Assembly: GCA_021151605.1 (NCBI GenBank)
Contig: JAGKWZ010000013.1
Span: 1-62,178 of the forward strand
Source of the DNA: Verrucomicrobiaceae bacterium
Lineage (GTDB): Bacteria > Verrucomicrobiota > Verrucomicrobiia > Verrucomicrobiales > Verrucomicrobiaceae
Direction of reading: 5' to 3'
Length of the DNA: 62,178 nt
Below are positions 24,865-34,071 of this stretch, piece by piece. The notes below the pieces were generated by a model that was given only the letters and a program-made list of their open reading frames with translations, had not been told where the DNA came from and searched no databases. The position numbers and the translations under genes were made by a program. The first letter of the stretch is position 1. The number at the start of each line of letters is the position of its first letter.

Positions 24865-27072
24865 TCAGAGACCCTTCGGCATCCAGGTCTCCAGTTTGCT
24901 CACCTGCTCCTTCGCGCCAGAGCTGATGGGGATGCCCCAGAAGTCGAAGAAGGGCCCGAGGTTCTTGTTCACGATCTTCGAGTAGCGGATGAGGAATTGG
25001 TCACGTGCGTCGGCATCGTCTTTCGGAACGGGGCCGTAGCTGGTGTCGGCGAAGCTATGCAGATATTTGTGCCAGCTCTCCCAGCCGAATTCCTGCATGA
25101 TCTGGATGTAGGTCGTGAGGGCGAGGAAAGGATCGCTCTTCCATGTCTGCCATTTGTCGGAGGCGCGTTTGATCTTCTGAATGTTTTCTTTGCGCGCTTC
25201 CTCTGTGATGGCCGGATGGCCGATGAGCCAGTCTTTCTTCAGGACCTCGTGGTAGCAATACATGCCGATGACGTTGTTTGTGACTTCGCCGGTGCCATCG
25301 AAGGTGAAGGTGCCACGCTGGTGGTTGTGCCCGATCTCATGGTAGAAGCCCCAGCCAGGGAATTTCAGTCGGCCAAAGGTGACCATCTCAGGAGCAGCAC
25401 TTGTGGGGATCATGATGGGGTAGCCGCTGTGCATGTAGCCAGCGCTGATCTGGATGTCCGAGACGATGCGTTCGGGGCGTTTGCGCTCGGTCGCTTGATT
25501 GCTGACGTTGTCCTGGGCCTCGACGACTTTTTGCCAGAAGGTCATGAGTTCAGTGGGGTTGTTGATCGTCTGCGCCACACTGGTTGGCAGCGTGATGATG
25601 AGGTTCGCGCAGGCCAGCTCAGCCCAGTGACCGGCCTTTTTTTTGATCTCACTGCTCCATTGCTCATCCGTGTGTTGCCCGAGCATGAAGTAGGGCGCGG
25701 GGATCGCGCCTTTGATTGTTGCGGTGAAGGCGGTCGATTGTTTCGCGTTGCCGGGAACCTCAATGTAAACGAGCCCGCCAAAGGCACTTGCCGTCTTGGT
25801 TTCAGCCGTGGCAATGGAGGCGGATTTCGTGATGTCGGGGGCGCGCTGCCAGGAGTCGAGGTGATAGAGCGTGTCGCTATGGCAGCCGATGCGCACGGCG
25901 TAGCCTTGCTCAGCGATTTCAGCAGGGACGGTGACGCTGATCGTCTCCCCAGCAGCAGCATAAAGTCCGGTGCTGGTCCAGCCGGGGATGGTGGGATTCA
26001 CGCTGACTTCTCGGGTGATGCGGGGTGCATCAGCGGCTGATTTTCCAGGAAAAAAGACGTGAGCTGGGTGAGCGGTGGCTGTCTCGCCACCTGCCAATCT
26101 CAGCACACGAGTCTCCATGCCGAGACGGAGGCGGGCGGCATTGTCTTTGGCAGTCGTCAGCGGTGTCTCAGGGGTGGGTTGAGGTCCGGCGGAGTCACCC
26201 GTGCTGCCGAGTGCGGCGGTGACGGCATCACGCAGGCTGCTGCGGTCCGGCGGCTGTGCAGCGAGGGCGATCTGAATGGCGTTCGTGCCTTGTTTGATCG
26301 CTGTGGCATCCAGCGCGGGTCCGCCTTCACGTTGTTTTTTGATCGCGGTGATGGCCGTGGCGGCATTCATCATCGGTGGGAGATCTGCACGTGCTTCGAA
26401 GCTGCGGAGATTGTCGAAAGCACTCATGTCTGTGATGGCCACACCTGCTGCCATGAGCGCCTGATTCACGCCATGCGCGATGGAGAGTTCTTTGCCACCG
26501 CTGGTTTGGGAAAAAGCCCAGCCAGTCATGCCAGCGATCACGCCACCGCCTTTTTTGATGAACTCTGCTATGGCTGCACCTTCTTCAGGGCTGGTTACTC
26601 CCTGGATGTTGATCACCACGACATCGAAGTCGTTCAGGCTCTTTGCATCCACGGCTTCAAAGCTTTCCGCTCGGAATCCTAATGCTGTGAAGCTATCAGC
26701 CTTCACACCTTTTAGTCCAACGCGCGGTTTCTCTTTCGCGCCGACCCACTTCACGCAATTCTCGATCAGCTTTGCATGATCGCCGCCCGCTTTGCCATCA
26801 AGATAGCTGTTGTGACCAAAGATGATGATACGCCCTTTCGCATAACCCGCTGCGCCAGCCACAGCGATCTCGACTCCATCCTTATCAGGTGCTGAGAGAA
26901 TGGGAAAAGCCATCGTGCCCCAGATGCCCACAGGGCCGGGTGCGCCAGTCTTTGGCACGGTCTTCACCCCTTGGAGGATTTTCCCGCGCTCGGCATTCAC
27001 GAGTTCGGCGGGCATTTGAGCGAGACAGGAGGCTGCGCCAAAAAGGAACAGCAGGCAGGGTGGCAGTTTCAT
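24865..27072 (-). CDS. Secreted M60-like zinc metallopeptidase
   Basis: A 735-residue exported protein (signal peptide about 1-18). The N-terminal 250 residues resemble a glutamine-amidotransferase-like fold (GRIIIFGHNSYLDG, VVVINIQGVTSPEEG, KKGGGVIAGMTGW) without an obvious catalytic cysteine. The C-terminal part is an M60/enhancin-like peptidase with H578-EIGH-582 and downstream GEVTNNVIG supplying the third ligand. M60 enzymes often cut mucin-type glycoproteins. The stop codon is 5 bp from that of the convergent histidine kinase. An XRE-cupin regulator sits immediately upstream on the same strand. Confidence 0.85.
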   Translation of the reverse strand: MKLPPCLLFLFGAASCLAQMPAELVNAERGKILQGVKTVPKTGAPGPVGIWGTMAFPILSAPDKDGVEIAVAGAAGYAKGRIIIFGHNSYLDGKAGGDHAKLIENCVKWVGAKEKPRVGLKGVKADSFTALGFRAESFEAVDAKSLNDFDVVVINIQGVTSPEEGAAIAEFIKKGGGVIAGMTGWAFSQTSGGKELSIAHGVNQALMAAGVAITDMSAFDNLRSFEARADLPPMMNAATAITAIKKQREGGPALDATAIKQGTNAIQIALAAQPPDRSSLRDAVTAALGSTGDSAGPQPTPETPLTTAKDNAARLRLGMETRVLRLAGGETATAHPAHVFFPGKSAADAPRITREVSVNPTIPGWTSTGLYAAAGETISVTVPAEIAEQGYAVRIGCHSDTLYHLDSWQRAPDITKSASIATAETKTASAFGGLVYIEVPGNAKQSTAFTATIKGAIPAPYFMLGQHTDEQWSSEIKKKAGHWAELACANLIITLPTSVAQTINNPTELMTFWQKVVEAQDNVSNQATERKRPERIVSDIQISAGYMHSGYPIMIPTSAAPEMVTFGRLKFPGWGFYHEIGHNHQRGTFTFDGTGEVTNNVIGMYCYHEVLKKDWLIGHPAITEEARKENIQKIKRASDKWQTWKSDPFLALTTYIQIMQEFGWESWHKYLHSFADTSYGPVPKDDADARDQFLIRYSKIVNKNLGPFFDFWGIPISSGAKEQVSKLETWMPKGL

Positions 27073-27092
27073 GGTTGGGTTGGGGAAATGGA

Positions 27093-27692
27093 TCAGCGGT
27101 AAATGACGACGAGGAAGACGAGCGCCTCGCTTTTGCCAGTATTGACGATGGCGTGCGGCACATCGGCCCGGTAGGTTCCGGAGTCGCCTTTGGTGAGGTC
27201 TTCGACATCGGTGCCGGATTCGATACGCACGGTGCCTTCTTCCACCGTCAGGAACTCGCGGGTGCCTTCGAAGTGCGGCTGGCTGCGCAGGGCTCCGGCG
27301 GGTTTCAGTCTGACCTCATAAAATTCCACGTCTTTCTCCAAATTTAGCGGTGAGAGCGTGCGGATCTCGTGGTGCCTGTCTGAGCGGTAAACCTGTGCTC
27401 GATCACTGGCACGGATGACCTGGATCTTCGACGCCGTAGCCTCTGCACTCTCGATCAGCTCCTGTAAAGTCAGCCCAAATGCACGAGCGATCCGGAAGGT
27501 CACGGTCAGTGTTGGGTTCGCCTTCTCACGCTCGATCTCGCTTAGCATGGAGCGGCTGACCCCGCTGACGTTTGCTAGCTCTTCCAGCGACCAGCCACGA
27601 TCACCACGCAGCTTCTTTACCCGCTTTCCGAGGTTCTCATTGATGGCCTCTGGGCTGGGTTCTGGGGTGATGTGTCTTTTTTGGGCGGGCAT
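27093..27692 (-). CDS. XRE-family regulator with cupin domain
   Basis: A 199-residue transcription factor. An N-terminal helix-turn-helix (about 20-75: LGKRVKKLRGDRGWSLEELA, then SRSMLSEIEREKANPTL) is joined to a C-terminal cupin barrel (about 120-199: ALRSQPHFEGTREFLTVEEG, then DVPHAIVNTG). Members of this architecture usually sense small molecules and regulate uptake or catabolic genes. It ends 20 bp before the M60 peptidase start and is probably in the same operon. Confidence 0.9.
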   Translation of the reverse strand: MPAQKRHITPEPSPEAINENLGKRVKKLRGDRGWSLEELANVSGVSRSMLSEIEREKANPTLTVTFRIARAFGLTLQELIESAEATASKIQVIRASDRAQVYRSDRHHEIRTLSPLNLEKDVEFYEVRLKPAGALRSQPHFEGTREFLTVEEGTVRIESGTDVEDLTKGDSGTYRADVPHAIVNTGKSEALVFLVVIYR

Positions 27693-27723
27693 GTAGCGCC
27701 GGTATAACGGATGTGCGTCTTGT

Positions 27724-28184
27724 AAATTAGATCTTTATGCTGTCCAGGGGGCAGGCTCTCGAAGTGCGTGGCGACGGCTTGGTACGCTTCCTTTTCTTTG
27801 CTTTTGAGGGCGAGGATGTAGTCGGCCCCAGCGGCCTAGATGAGGCGGGCGATGTCAGGATGGCCGCCCATGGCATCAATCAATGGTGACAATGGCTCCG
27901 TGAAGCTGGAGTTTGGCAAGGAGTCGTGGCAGGGCTTCGAGTTCGTTGCTCTTCTCAGATCAGGATGAGAAGCGCAGCCAAGAGAGCTGCGACTGGGTGA
28001 AGTGGCCCATGTCGGTGAAGTCCTCGCAGTCGCAGATCACGGCACAGAGCGCAACGAGCCACACCTCTGGCAAGGAGTGCAACACGCGTCCGACCACACG
28101 GGGATCAAGCAGAGTGGCGAAGAGTTCTTTGAGCCGGAGGACCTCTTGCAGCTCTGCTTGGGCTTGGGGGCTGGGGGGATTCGG
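27724..28184 (-). mobile_element. ISAs1-family transposase relic
   Basis: This 460-bp stretch fills most of the 565-bp gap between two genes. Read on the minus strand it gives LKELFATLLDPRVVGRVLHS and LPEVWLVALCAVICDCEDF, the N-terminal domain of ISAs1/H-repeat transposases. After a stop it continues EKSNELEALPRLLAKLQLHG and AIVTID-AMGGHPDIARLI, the conserved DDE region. It is dead. The block between these two parts, including the first catalytic Asp, is missing. A four-base GATT duplication shifts the frame after AIVTID, a TAG interrupts the frame, and the C-terminus is gone. No terminal inverted repeats were found. Confidence 0.85.
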
Positions 28185-28257
28185 TTAAGTTGGGAGTGGC
28201 TTCCATCCACACTCTCATCAGTGCTAAAGCGCAGCGGCCTGAAGTCCTGCAAACGGT

Positions 28258-30105
28258 TCAGTTCTCTGGAGAGGCAGTCGGCTCAAGTGGCTCTGTACTT
28301 GTAGCTTCGGCCTCAGCTGATGCTTCTTCGGCATTCGCTTCCTGCTCGACAGCTTCGACCGCCACATCGGTTTCTTCAGCGCTAGCATCGGCGCTATTTT
28401 CCTCGACGGGGATTTCTGCTGTCACTTCTTCAGCCGGTGTTTCTGCGACAATTTCAGGCGCAGCGACAGCCTGAATAGGCTCGGCATTGACGGCAGTGGG
28501 CGCGGGATTCGTCTTTGGAGCTGGCTGTGGTTCACCTTGGACACCCAGGAAGACCATGCCATCGCTGTATTCGATGACGTAACCTTCGTTGGCCAGCCAG
28601 CGGATGTCTTTGATGACTCCGATCTGTTCGTCTGTCGGTACGAGCTTGGCTGGGGTGGCGGTATCACCTTCGACCGGAGCTGGTGGTGGAGAGGATGGGC
28701 AAATGGCTTCGACGAGGTCGTGCAGCAGGATGCCTGTCTTGCCTTTCAGCACTTCGACGATCCTTGCTACACGTTCTGAAAAGACAACACCAGGGTCGAT
28801 GGCCCTTGGTTTCACGCGGCTCACGAAGAGCTTGCCCGCACGGCGCTTGTAGAGCTTCAGGCCGCGGCGTTCAAAGCCTGACCCAAGCTTCTGCGACATG
28901 TCGAAGAGATGCTTGCGGGCATTGTCCACGCCATGGCGCAGCATGATGAAGAGCACATGCGTGAGCCTCGATTTGTCGATGTTGCCTGCCACGGAGCCAT
29001 CGCGAACTTCCGTCACTGCTTCATCTGCATGGTTGCGGCGGAAGTGGGCTTCCATTTCTGCACGGGTGTTCAAAGCCAGTGGTTCAGCGCCCTCGGCGGG
29101 CTGATCGAGCAGCCAGACCCAGCGATGGCCTTTTTTCTGCTTTTCTTTCCACTCAGCGACACGCTCAGGACTCGTCTCCACCCGAACACGTCGTTTATAC
29201 TCCTCGAGTGGCAGATTAGAGAACCGCTCGCGGTGCAGGCGGATGATGGTGGATTGGAAGCTGTGATGGCTCGGTGGCCCGAGCAGTTCGCCGCTCATGC
29301 CACAGATGCCGACGCTCTTAAAGTCGCCCTTTGGTTCCTCGAGTTCCACTTCTTCGGAACGATAAAACGCATCCAGTGCCTTGCTACGCATGACGTGCTG
29401 GAGAGCTTCCTCACGAGCTAGGAAAAGGCCGCCATCTTTGGTGGCAAACAAACCGCCGCTGCGCTCAGCCGCGCAGATATAGCGGGCATGGAAGCGATCC
29501 CCATCGGCCAGCACAAGACGTGCGGCATCAAACATGCTGAAGGCATGACCGCTCGTGCGAATGTGTGTGGCGAGTGCTTCGGCTGCTTTGTCTTCGGGCT
29601 CGATGACCACCTGAATATCTCGGGGCATCTCCACCCATTCGCGCTGTGGGCGTGAATCTTCACGATTGCGATCACCGAAGCGGCGTGGTCCGCCACCTTG
29701 ACCTGGAGGTCCGTCACGACGCGGTCCTGGAGGACCATCCCGACGTGGGCCACCACCTTGACCTGGAGGTCCATCGCGACGCGGACCGCCGCCCTGGCCG
29801 GGAGGACCATCGCGACGAGGTGGACGCTGTCCCTGGCCGTCTCCAGCAGGACGCGGGCGGTCGCCAAAACCACCACCGCCGCCGGGGCGACGCCCTGGCG
29901 GGCCATCACGACGATCTCCGCCAAAGCCGCCGCTACGGCGCGGGCCGCGGTCTTCACGCTCTTCATAGCGACTGAAGTCTGTGGTGCTACCTCCGCTCAT
30001 GCCGGATACCCAGGCGGGCATCATCTTCAGTTCGGTAAGATCCACCGCAGCCGCAGAAGGGATGGGCGCGGCTGGAGTATCGGAAGTCGTTTCAGGCTCA
30101 GTCAT
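28258..30105 (-). CDS. Low-complexity GR-rich protein with conserved central domain
   Basis: About 615 residues from the ATG at 30105; an upstream extension to 30192 looks non-coding. Residues about 45-170 are disordered, rich in Gly, Arg, Pro and Asp, with four near-copies of RRDGPPGQGGGP, a composition typical of RNA-binding or phase-separating tails. A folded central part (about 180-480) has no recognised family; it includes ARYICAAERSGGLFATKDGG and RLTHVLFIMLRHGVDNARKH. The C-terminal 110 residues are Glu/Ala-rich and acidic. The opposite charges at the two ends are notable. Function unknown; RNA binding is a guess from composition. Confidence 0.65.
   Translation of the reverse strand: MTEPETTSDTPAAPIPSAAAVDLTELKMMPAWVSGMSGGSTTDFSRYEEREDRGPRRSGGFGGDRRDGPPGRRPGGGGGFGDRPRPAGDGQGQRPPRRDGPPGQGGGPRRDGPPGQGGGPRRDGPPGPRRDGPPGQGGGPRRFGDRNREDSRPQREWVEMPRDIQVVIEPEDKAAEALATHIRTSGHAFSMFDAARLVLADGDRFHARYICAAERSGGLFATKDGGLFLAREEALQHVMRSKALDAFYRSEEVELEEPKGDFKSVGICGMSGELLGPPSHHSFQSTIIRLHRERFSNLPLEEYKRRVRVETSPERVAEWKEKQKKGHRWVWLLDQPAEGAEPLALNTRAEMEAHFRRNHADEAVTEVRDGSVAGNIDKSRLTHVLFIMLRHGVDNARKHLFDMSQKLGSGFERRGLKLYKRRAGKLFVSRVKPRAIDPGVVFSERVARIVEVLKGKTGILLHDLVEAICPSSPPPAPVEGDTATPAKLVPTDEQIGVIKDIRWLANEGYVIEYSDGMVFLGVQGEPQPAPKTNPAPTAVNAEPIQAVAAPEIVAETPAEEVTAEIPVEENSADASAEETDVAVEAVEQEANAEEASAEAEATSTEPLEPTASPEN
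29690..29940 (-). repeat. Tandem repeat coding for RRDGPPGQGGGP units
   Basis: Imperfect 30-36 bp coding repeats inside the GR-rich gene, with the word ACCTTGACCTGGAGGTCC recurring on the plus strand. They encode the RRDGPPGQGGGP units. Such tracts change copy number easily. Confidence 0.65.
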
Positions 30106-30288
30106 GACGGGATAACGGGCGCGCATTATGGGATGCCTTCTCGTGGTTGTCTCCAACTTTGTTGCCTGAGAAACGGCAGGGCGTTTGCCCACGGCTGGAG
30201 CGGCTCTTATAGTGCGATCTTGCGCTCACTCGCCCACCGGTTTTCAAACATCGCCAAAGCCCTTTTTCAAAGAGGTCTCGGTTCCCGC

Positions 30289-31638
30289 ATGGTTTCGGGC
30301 TTCGTCATCGTCGCGATGCTGACAGTGGTTTCCAAAGCGGTGTCGTTTGTGAAGGACGCTACAGTGGCCCGACAGTTTGGTATTAGCGACGCGCTGGATG
30401 CCTTCATGTTCTCCTTCGCACTGCTGACGTTCATTGCCGCATTGATCGGCGGCGGATTGCCAGAGGCTTTTTTACCAAAGTATGCCGAGGTGATGCATCA
30501 AAAGAGCCCTACCCGCGCCAAGCGTCTGGGCGTGCAGAGTTCACTCATTCATGCGCTGATACTCCTGTTCACTGCGGCGTTGCTGTTTCTGCTGGCTCCA
30601 CATTTCGTCGGCTGGATGACTCGTGGATTCTCGACGGAAAAGCAGGCGCTCGCCGTCGGTGTGATGCGAGATCTGCTGCCCTTCATGGCCTGTCTCGGCA
30701 TCAGCTACCAGCTCGGCACCTGGCTGCGTGCCGAAAAACATTTCACCGTGGCCGCTGCCGCACCGATGGCCGTGCCACTGGTCATTATTCTCTGGCTGCT
30801 CGTGAATCATGCGACGGCAAATGTGGACACCCTTGTGCATGGCACCGTCGCTGGTGGCGCGCTGCATCTTGGCATTCTGATGTTTGTGCTCTGGCGGCGA
30901 GATGGCCTTTCCCCTTCGTTTGTGCTGAGCTGCCTCAAAGATTGGGAGCCCGAAGTTCGTGGCGTGCTGCGCGGTTCCGTGCCCTTCCTCGTGGCAGGTG
31001 CCATTTTTAACATGGCCGTCGTCATCGATCAGGCCATGGCCTCCTGGCTGGAGGCGGGCAGCGTGTCTGTGCTCAGCTACTCGGACAAAGTGTGTGGCAT
31101 CATCCTCGCCGTGACTGCCGCGCCGAGCTGCGAGGTGCTCTTCCCCTACTTTGCGGACAAAGTAGCGCGCCGTGACTGGCTCGGCGTGAAGCGTCAGCTC
31201 TTTAGCAGTGCTTGCATCATTTTGGCAGCAGCCCTGCCTGCGGCTTTGCTTCTGTCCCTGCTCGCACCCTGGATCATCGCGCTGCTCTTTGAGCGCGGTT
31301 CCTTCACGGCGGAGAACACTCAGCGTGTCGCAGATGTGCTCCGCTTCGGTGCTTTGCAGATTCCTTTCTACATCCTCGGCAGTCTCGCCTCACGCGTCGC
31401 CGTCGCCATGCGGGCCACACGATTCATTATCGTGCTTGCCTCCGTGGCAGTCGTCGGAAACGCCACCTTCAACTGGCTCCTGATGCAGCGTTATGGTGCG
31501 GCAGGGATCGCCCTCTCCACCGTGCTGGTGCAGATGATCTCCGCCGCCATGTCCTGCATTTTTGTTCTGCGGATGATCCGCTCAAAGCTGGGCGAAGCCG
31601 CTGCCTCAGAACGTGTGGATGAAAAGCCCGGAGCGTAG
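30289..31638 (+). CDS. MurJ/MviN-type lipid flippase
   Basis: A 449-residue polytopic membrane protein with about 12-14 spans. The N-terminus shows the MurJ signature SFVKDATVARQFG-x5-DAFMFSF and the following GGGLPEAFLPKYAE. MurJ flips lipid II for peptidoglycan synthesis; paralogues move other lipid-linked sugars. At 449 residues it is somewhat shorter than typical MurJ (about 510). The ATG at 30289 is the first in frame after the divergent gene, though a non-ATG start up to 50 codons earlier cannot be excluded. The 3' end overlaps the convergent DUF1015 gene by 33 bp. Confidence 0.85.
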   Translation: MVSGFVIVAMLTVVSKAVSFVKDATVARQFGISDALDAFMFSFALLTFIAALIGGGLPEAFLPKYAEVMHQKSPTRAKRLGVQSSLIHALILLFTAALLFLLAPHFVGWMTRGFSTEKQALAVGVMRDLLPFMACLGISYQLGTWLRAEKHFTVAAAAPMAVPLVIILWLLVNHATANVDTLVHGTVAGGALHLGILMFVLWRRDGLSPSFVLSCLKDWEPEVRGVLRGSVPFLVAGAIFNMAVVIDQAMASWLEAGSVSVLSYSDKVCGIILAVTAAPSCEVLFPYFADKVARRDWLGVKRQLFSSACIILAAALPAALLLSLLAPWIIALLFERGSFTAENTQRVADVLRFGALQIPFYILGSLASRVAVAMRATRFIIVLASVAVVGNATFNWLLMQRYGAAGIALSTVLVQMISAAMSCIFVLRMIRSKLGEAAASERVDEKPGA

Positions 31639-32835
31639 CTTCGGCTCAAACCAGGTGCTCTTCGGCGGCATGATCTGCTCGGCATCTGAGATGGCCATGA
31701 GCTGATCCACCGTCACGGGATGCATGGAGAAAGCCACGGCGTGGTCGCCTGCGTCCACCAGCTTTTCCAGCTCCGCCGTGCCGCGGATGCCGCCGATGAA
31801 GTCGATGCGCTTGCTCGTGCGGGGGTCGTCGATGCCAAGCACAGGCTTCAAAAGGCGATCCTGGAGGATGCTGACATCGAGAAGGTCGATCGGGCTCGCA
31901 TCAGGGGCGGCTTTCCACGCGAGGTCATACCATTTGCCGCCGAGATACATGCTCGCGTGGCCAGGAAGCGTCGGGGATTTCACCTCGGTCGGCGTGACGG
32001 CGAAGATGCCGCTCACTTCCGCCAGGAATGCTTCGGGCGTGCGACCGTTGAGATCCTTCACGGCACGGTTGTAAGGCAGGATTTTCAGCTCGTTGCCGGG
32101 GAAGAGCACGCAGAGGAACCAGTTGTAGTCCTCGCCTCCCGTGTGGCCCGGATTGCGCTCGCGGCGCAGTTTGCTCACGCGGAAAGCGCTGGCCGCGCGG
32201 TGATGTCCGTCGGCGATATAGGCGGCAGGCACATCACTCGTGAAGAGGGATTCCAGCGCCACACAAGTGCCCGCAGACAGTTTCCAGACTTGGTGCTGCA
32301 CGCCATCCGCCGCCGTGAAGTCGTGCTGCGGAGCGTTCGCCGCCATGTGGCCCTGGATGATCGCGTCGATGCTCGTCGTGCCGCGATAGGTCAGGAAGAT
32401 CGGGCCCGTGTTCGCGCTCAGCGAGTCCACGAGGCGGGTGCGGTCGTCCTCTTTGTCCTGGCGGGTTTTCTCGTGCTTTTTGATGACGTCCTTCTCGTAA
32501 TCCTCCGTGTGGCACACGCCCACGAGCCCGGTTTGACTGTGGCTGCCGATGGTCTGGCGATACAGATAGAGCGCTGGAGCCGACTCACGCACGAGCACGC
32601 CGTCCGCCTGGAGCTTCAGGAAGTTCTCGCGAGCCTTCGCATACACCTCCGCCGAGTAAGGATCGACCGAGAGCGGCAGGTCGATCTCCGCACGGTCCAC
32701 ATGCAGGAGGTTCAAAGGCTTGTCGTGGGCGAGCGCGTAGGATTCCTCGCGGTTGACGACATCATAAGGCACAGCGGCGACATCGGCGGCGTGCTGGGGA
32801 GCGGGAACGAGACCTTGGAAAGAACGGAGACGCAT
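31606..32835 (-). CDS. DUF1015 family protein
   Basis: A 409-residue cytoplasmic protein of the DUF1015 family. It has the conserved opening RSFQGLVPAPQHAADVAAVPYDVV, here given as RSFQGLVP and VAAVPYDVVN, plus YLYRQT, HEKTRQDKEDDR and the strongly conserved YIADGHHRAASA. The family has no settled biochemical role; distant resemblance to ParB/SerK-type folds has been suggested. Overlaps the end of the flippase gene by 33 bp, tail to tail. Confidence 0.88.
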   Translation of the reverse strand: MRLRSFQGLVPAPQHAADVAAVPYDVVNREESYALAHDKPLNLLHVDRAEIDLPLSVDPYSAEVYAKARENFLKLQADGVLVRESAPALYLYRQTIGSHSQTGLVGVCHTEDYEKDVIKKHEKTRQDKEDDRTRLVDSLSANTGPIFLTYRGTTSIDAIIQGHMAANAPQHDFTAADGVQHQVWKLSAGTCVALESLFTSDVPAAYIADGHHRAASAFRVSKLRRERNPGHTGGEDYNWFLCVLFPGNELKILPYNRAVKDLNGRTPEAFLAEVSGIFAVTPTEVKSPTLPGHASMYLGGKWYDLAWKAAPDASPIDLLDVSILQDRLLKPVLGIDDPRTSKRIDFIGGIRGTAELEKLVDAGDHAVAFSMHPVTVDQLMAISDAEQIMPPKSTWFEPKLRSGLFIHTF

Positions 32836-32900
32836 GGGGCGCGCATGGTTGAGAGATGCGGAGGGAAGTCAACTTACGGAAAAGCTGGCTTGTCGGGCGA

Positions 32901-33599
32901 ATGTCCAACCTGTTCAATACCTGCATGGAACAGCCTCCAGCAACGCCTCAGCGACACCTGAACTGGCCGTCAAAGATCACCCACGTGCTTGTTGGCCTCG
33001 TGTTGGTCCTTCTCGCTGTGGCAGGGCTTGCCTACTTTAAGGAGCGACAGCAGAAAGCGGGCATTGCTTGCAATGTGAGGCTTGTGGGCATGTCATTGAA
33101 GATTTATGCCAATGAGAATGGCGGCTACTACCCATTTCTGGATGACCAATGGCCGACGGCGAATGCAGGCTTCCGGCAATTGATTGAGCATGAGGCGCTG
33201 ATAGATGAGAAGCTTCTGGGAGCCGTTTCGAGTCCATACATTCCCGACGGAGTCATCGGCCAAGCACCAGAATTCAAAGATGCCGCTCGCCCTGGTGAAT
33301 GTCACTGGATGGTGACGAAACAGAGCGGGACTTTTGCCAATGGAACCGACCCACTCATTTATGACAACGCCATTGATGCCAAGTGGCCGTTGCGATGGCG
33401 GGCGGATGCCAACGGAAAACCAGTCAGGGGCAGAACACTCTTCGGTGGCATGGTCGTTATCGGCTTCAACGACACTTCTGTCAGATTCATCAAATTGAAT
33501 AGAGAAGGTCCGTTTTTAGTTCTGCCCGAAAACCTTGTTCTGCGCTCACCAGGCTTTGAGGAGAATCTTCAAGTAGCGGATATTGAGGAGCGGAAATGA
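32901..33599 (+). CDS. Membrane-anchored pilin-like protein of unknown function
   Basis: About 232 residues from the ATG at 32901; another ATG at 32925 is equally possible. One N-terminal span (about 26-45, VLVGLVLVLLAVAGLAYF) is followed by an NVRLVGMSLKIYANENGGYYP segment, here split as NVRLVGMSLK and IYANENGGYYP. That is the pattern of type II secretion pseudopilin-like proteins of PVC bacteria, although no prepilin cleavage motif is evident. The remainder is soluble and extracytoplasmic. Codon use and GC look slightly lower than neighbours. Confidence 0.55.
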   Translation: MSNLFNTCMEQPPATPQRHLNWPSKITHVLVGLVLVLLAVAGLAYFKERQQKAGIACNVRLVGMSLKIYANENGGYYPFLDDQWPTANAGFRQLIEHEALIDEKLLGAVSSPYIPDGVIGQAPEFKDAARPGECHWMVTKQSGTFANGTDPLIYDNAIDAKWPLRWRADANGKPVRGRTLFGGMVVIGFNDTSVRFIKLNREGPFLVLPENLVLRSPGFEENLQVADIEERK

Positions 33600-33727
33600 G
33601 CCTAGCTAGCCCAAGAGGCTCCTCCGACTCCAACACCCGTCATCCACGATGAGGAGGCCTGAGGCACAGCCAAGCGTTTGTTGGAGGAGTTGATAAAGAG
33701 CATCTAAGAGAACAGTAACAGCAAGCC

Positions 33728-33982
33728 ATGAAAGACCTCCACTCCACCAAGGCCATGTGGCTGAAGGCCTGGCTGTTTCTCTTCATCGGCCTGCTCTCAG
33801 CGGCGATTCTCCTCGTTGAGAACTGGAGCTGGCGCACGGCAGGACTGCTGGTGCTTTGCGTGTGGGGTTTCTGCCGGGCTTACTACTTTGCTTTCTACGT
33901 GATCGAGCGCTGGGTGGACCCGCAGTTCAAGTTCAGTGGGCTGGGGCACTTCCTGTCATGGTGGTGGCGTGGGCGACGCTGA
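33728..33982 (+). CDS. Small two-span membrane protein
   Basis: An 84-residue protein with two hydrophobic segments (about 11-30 and 36-57) and an aromatic, basic C-terminus ending WWWRGRR. No known family. The gap before it (33600-33727) shows no gene. Confidence 0.6.
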   Translation: MKDLHSTKAMWLKAWLFLFIGLLSAAILLVENWSWRTAGLLVLCVWGFCRAYYFAFYVIERWVDPQFKFSGLGHFLSWWWRGRR

Positions 33983-34071
33983 TGCAGACTCGAACACTCT
34001 GCGAAGATGCTCTCGGTCCGTGAGGTGCCACGCGGACTGAAGCTGCACTTGATCTCGCGCCTTCACCCGCC

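Noticed and set aside
31720..32961. A 413-codon plus-strand frame opposite the DUF1015 gene
   Set aside because: Low-complexity Arg/Ala/Val/His composition typical of an antisense shadow; the opposite strand has conserved family motifs.
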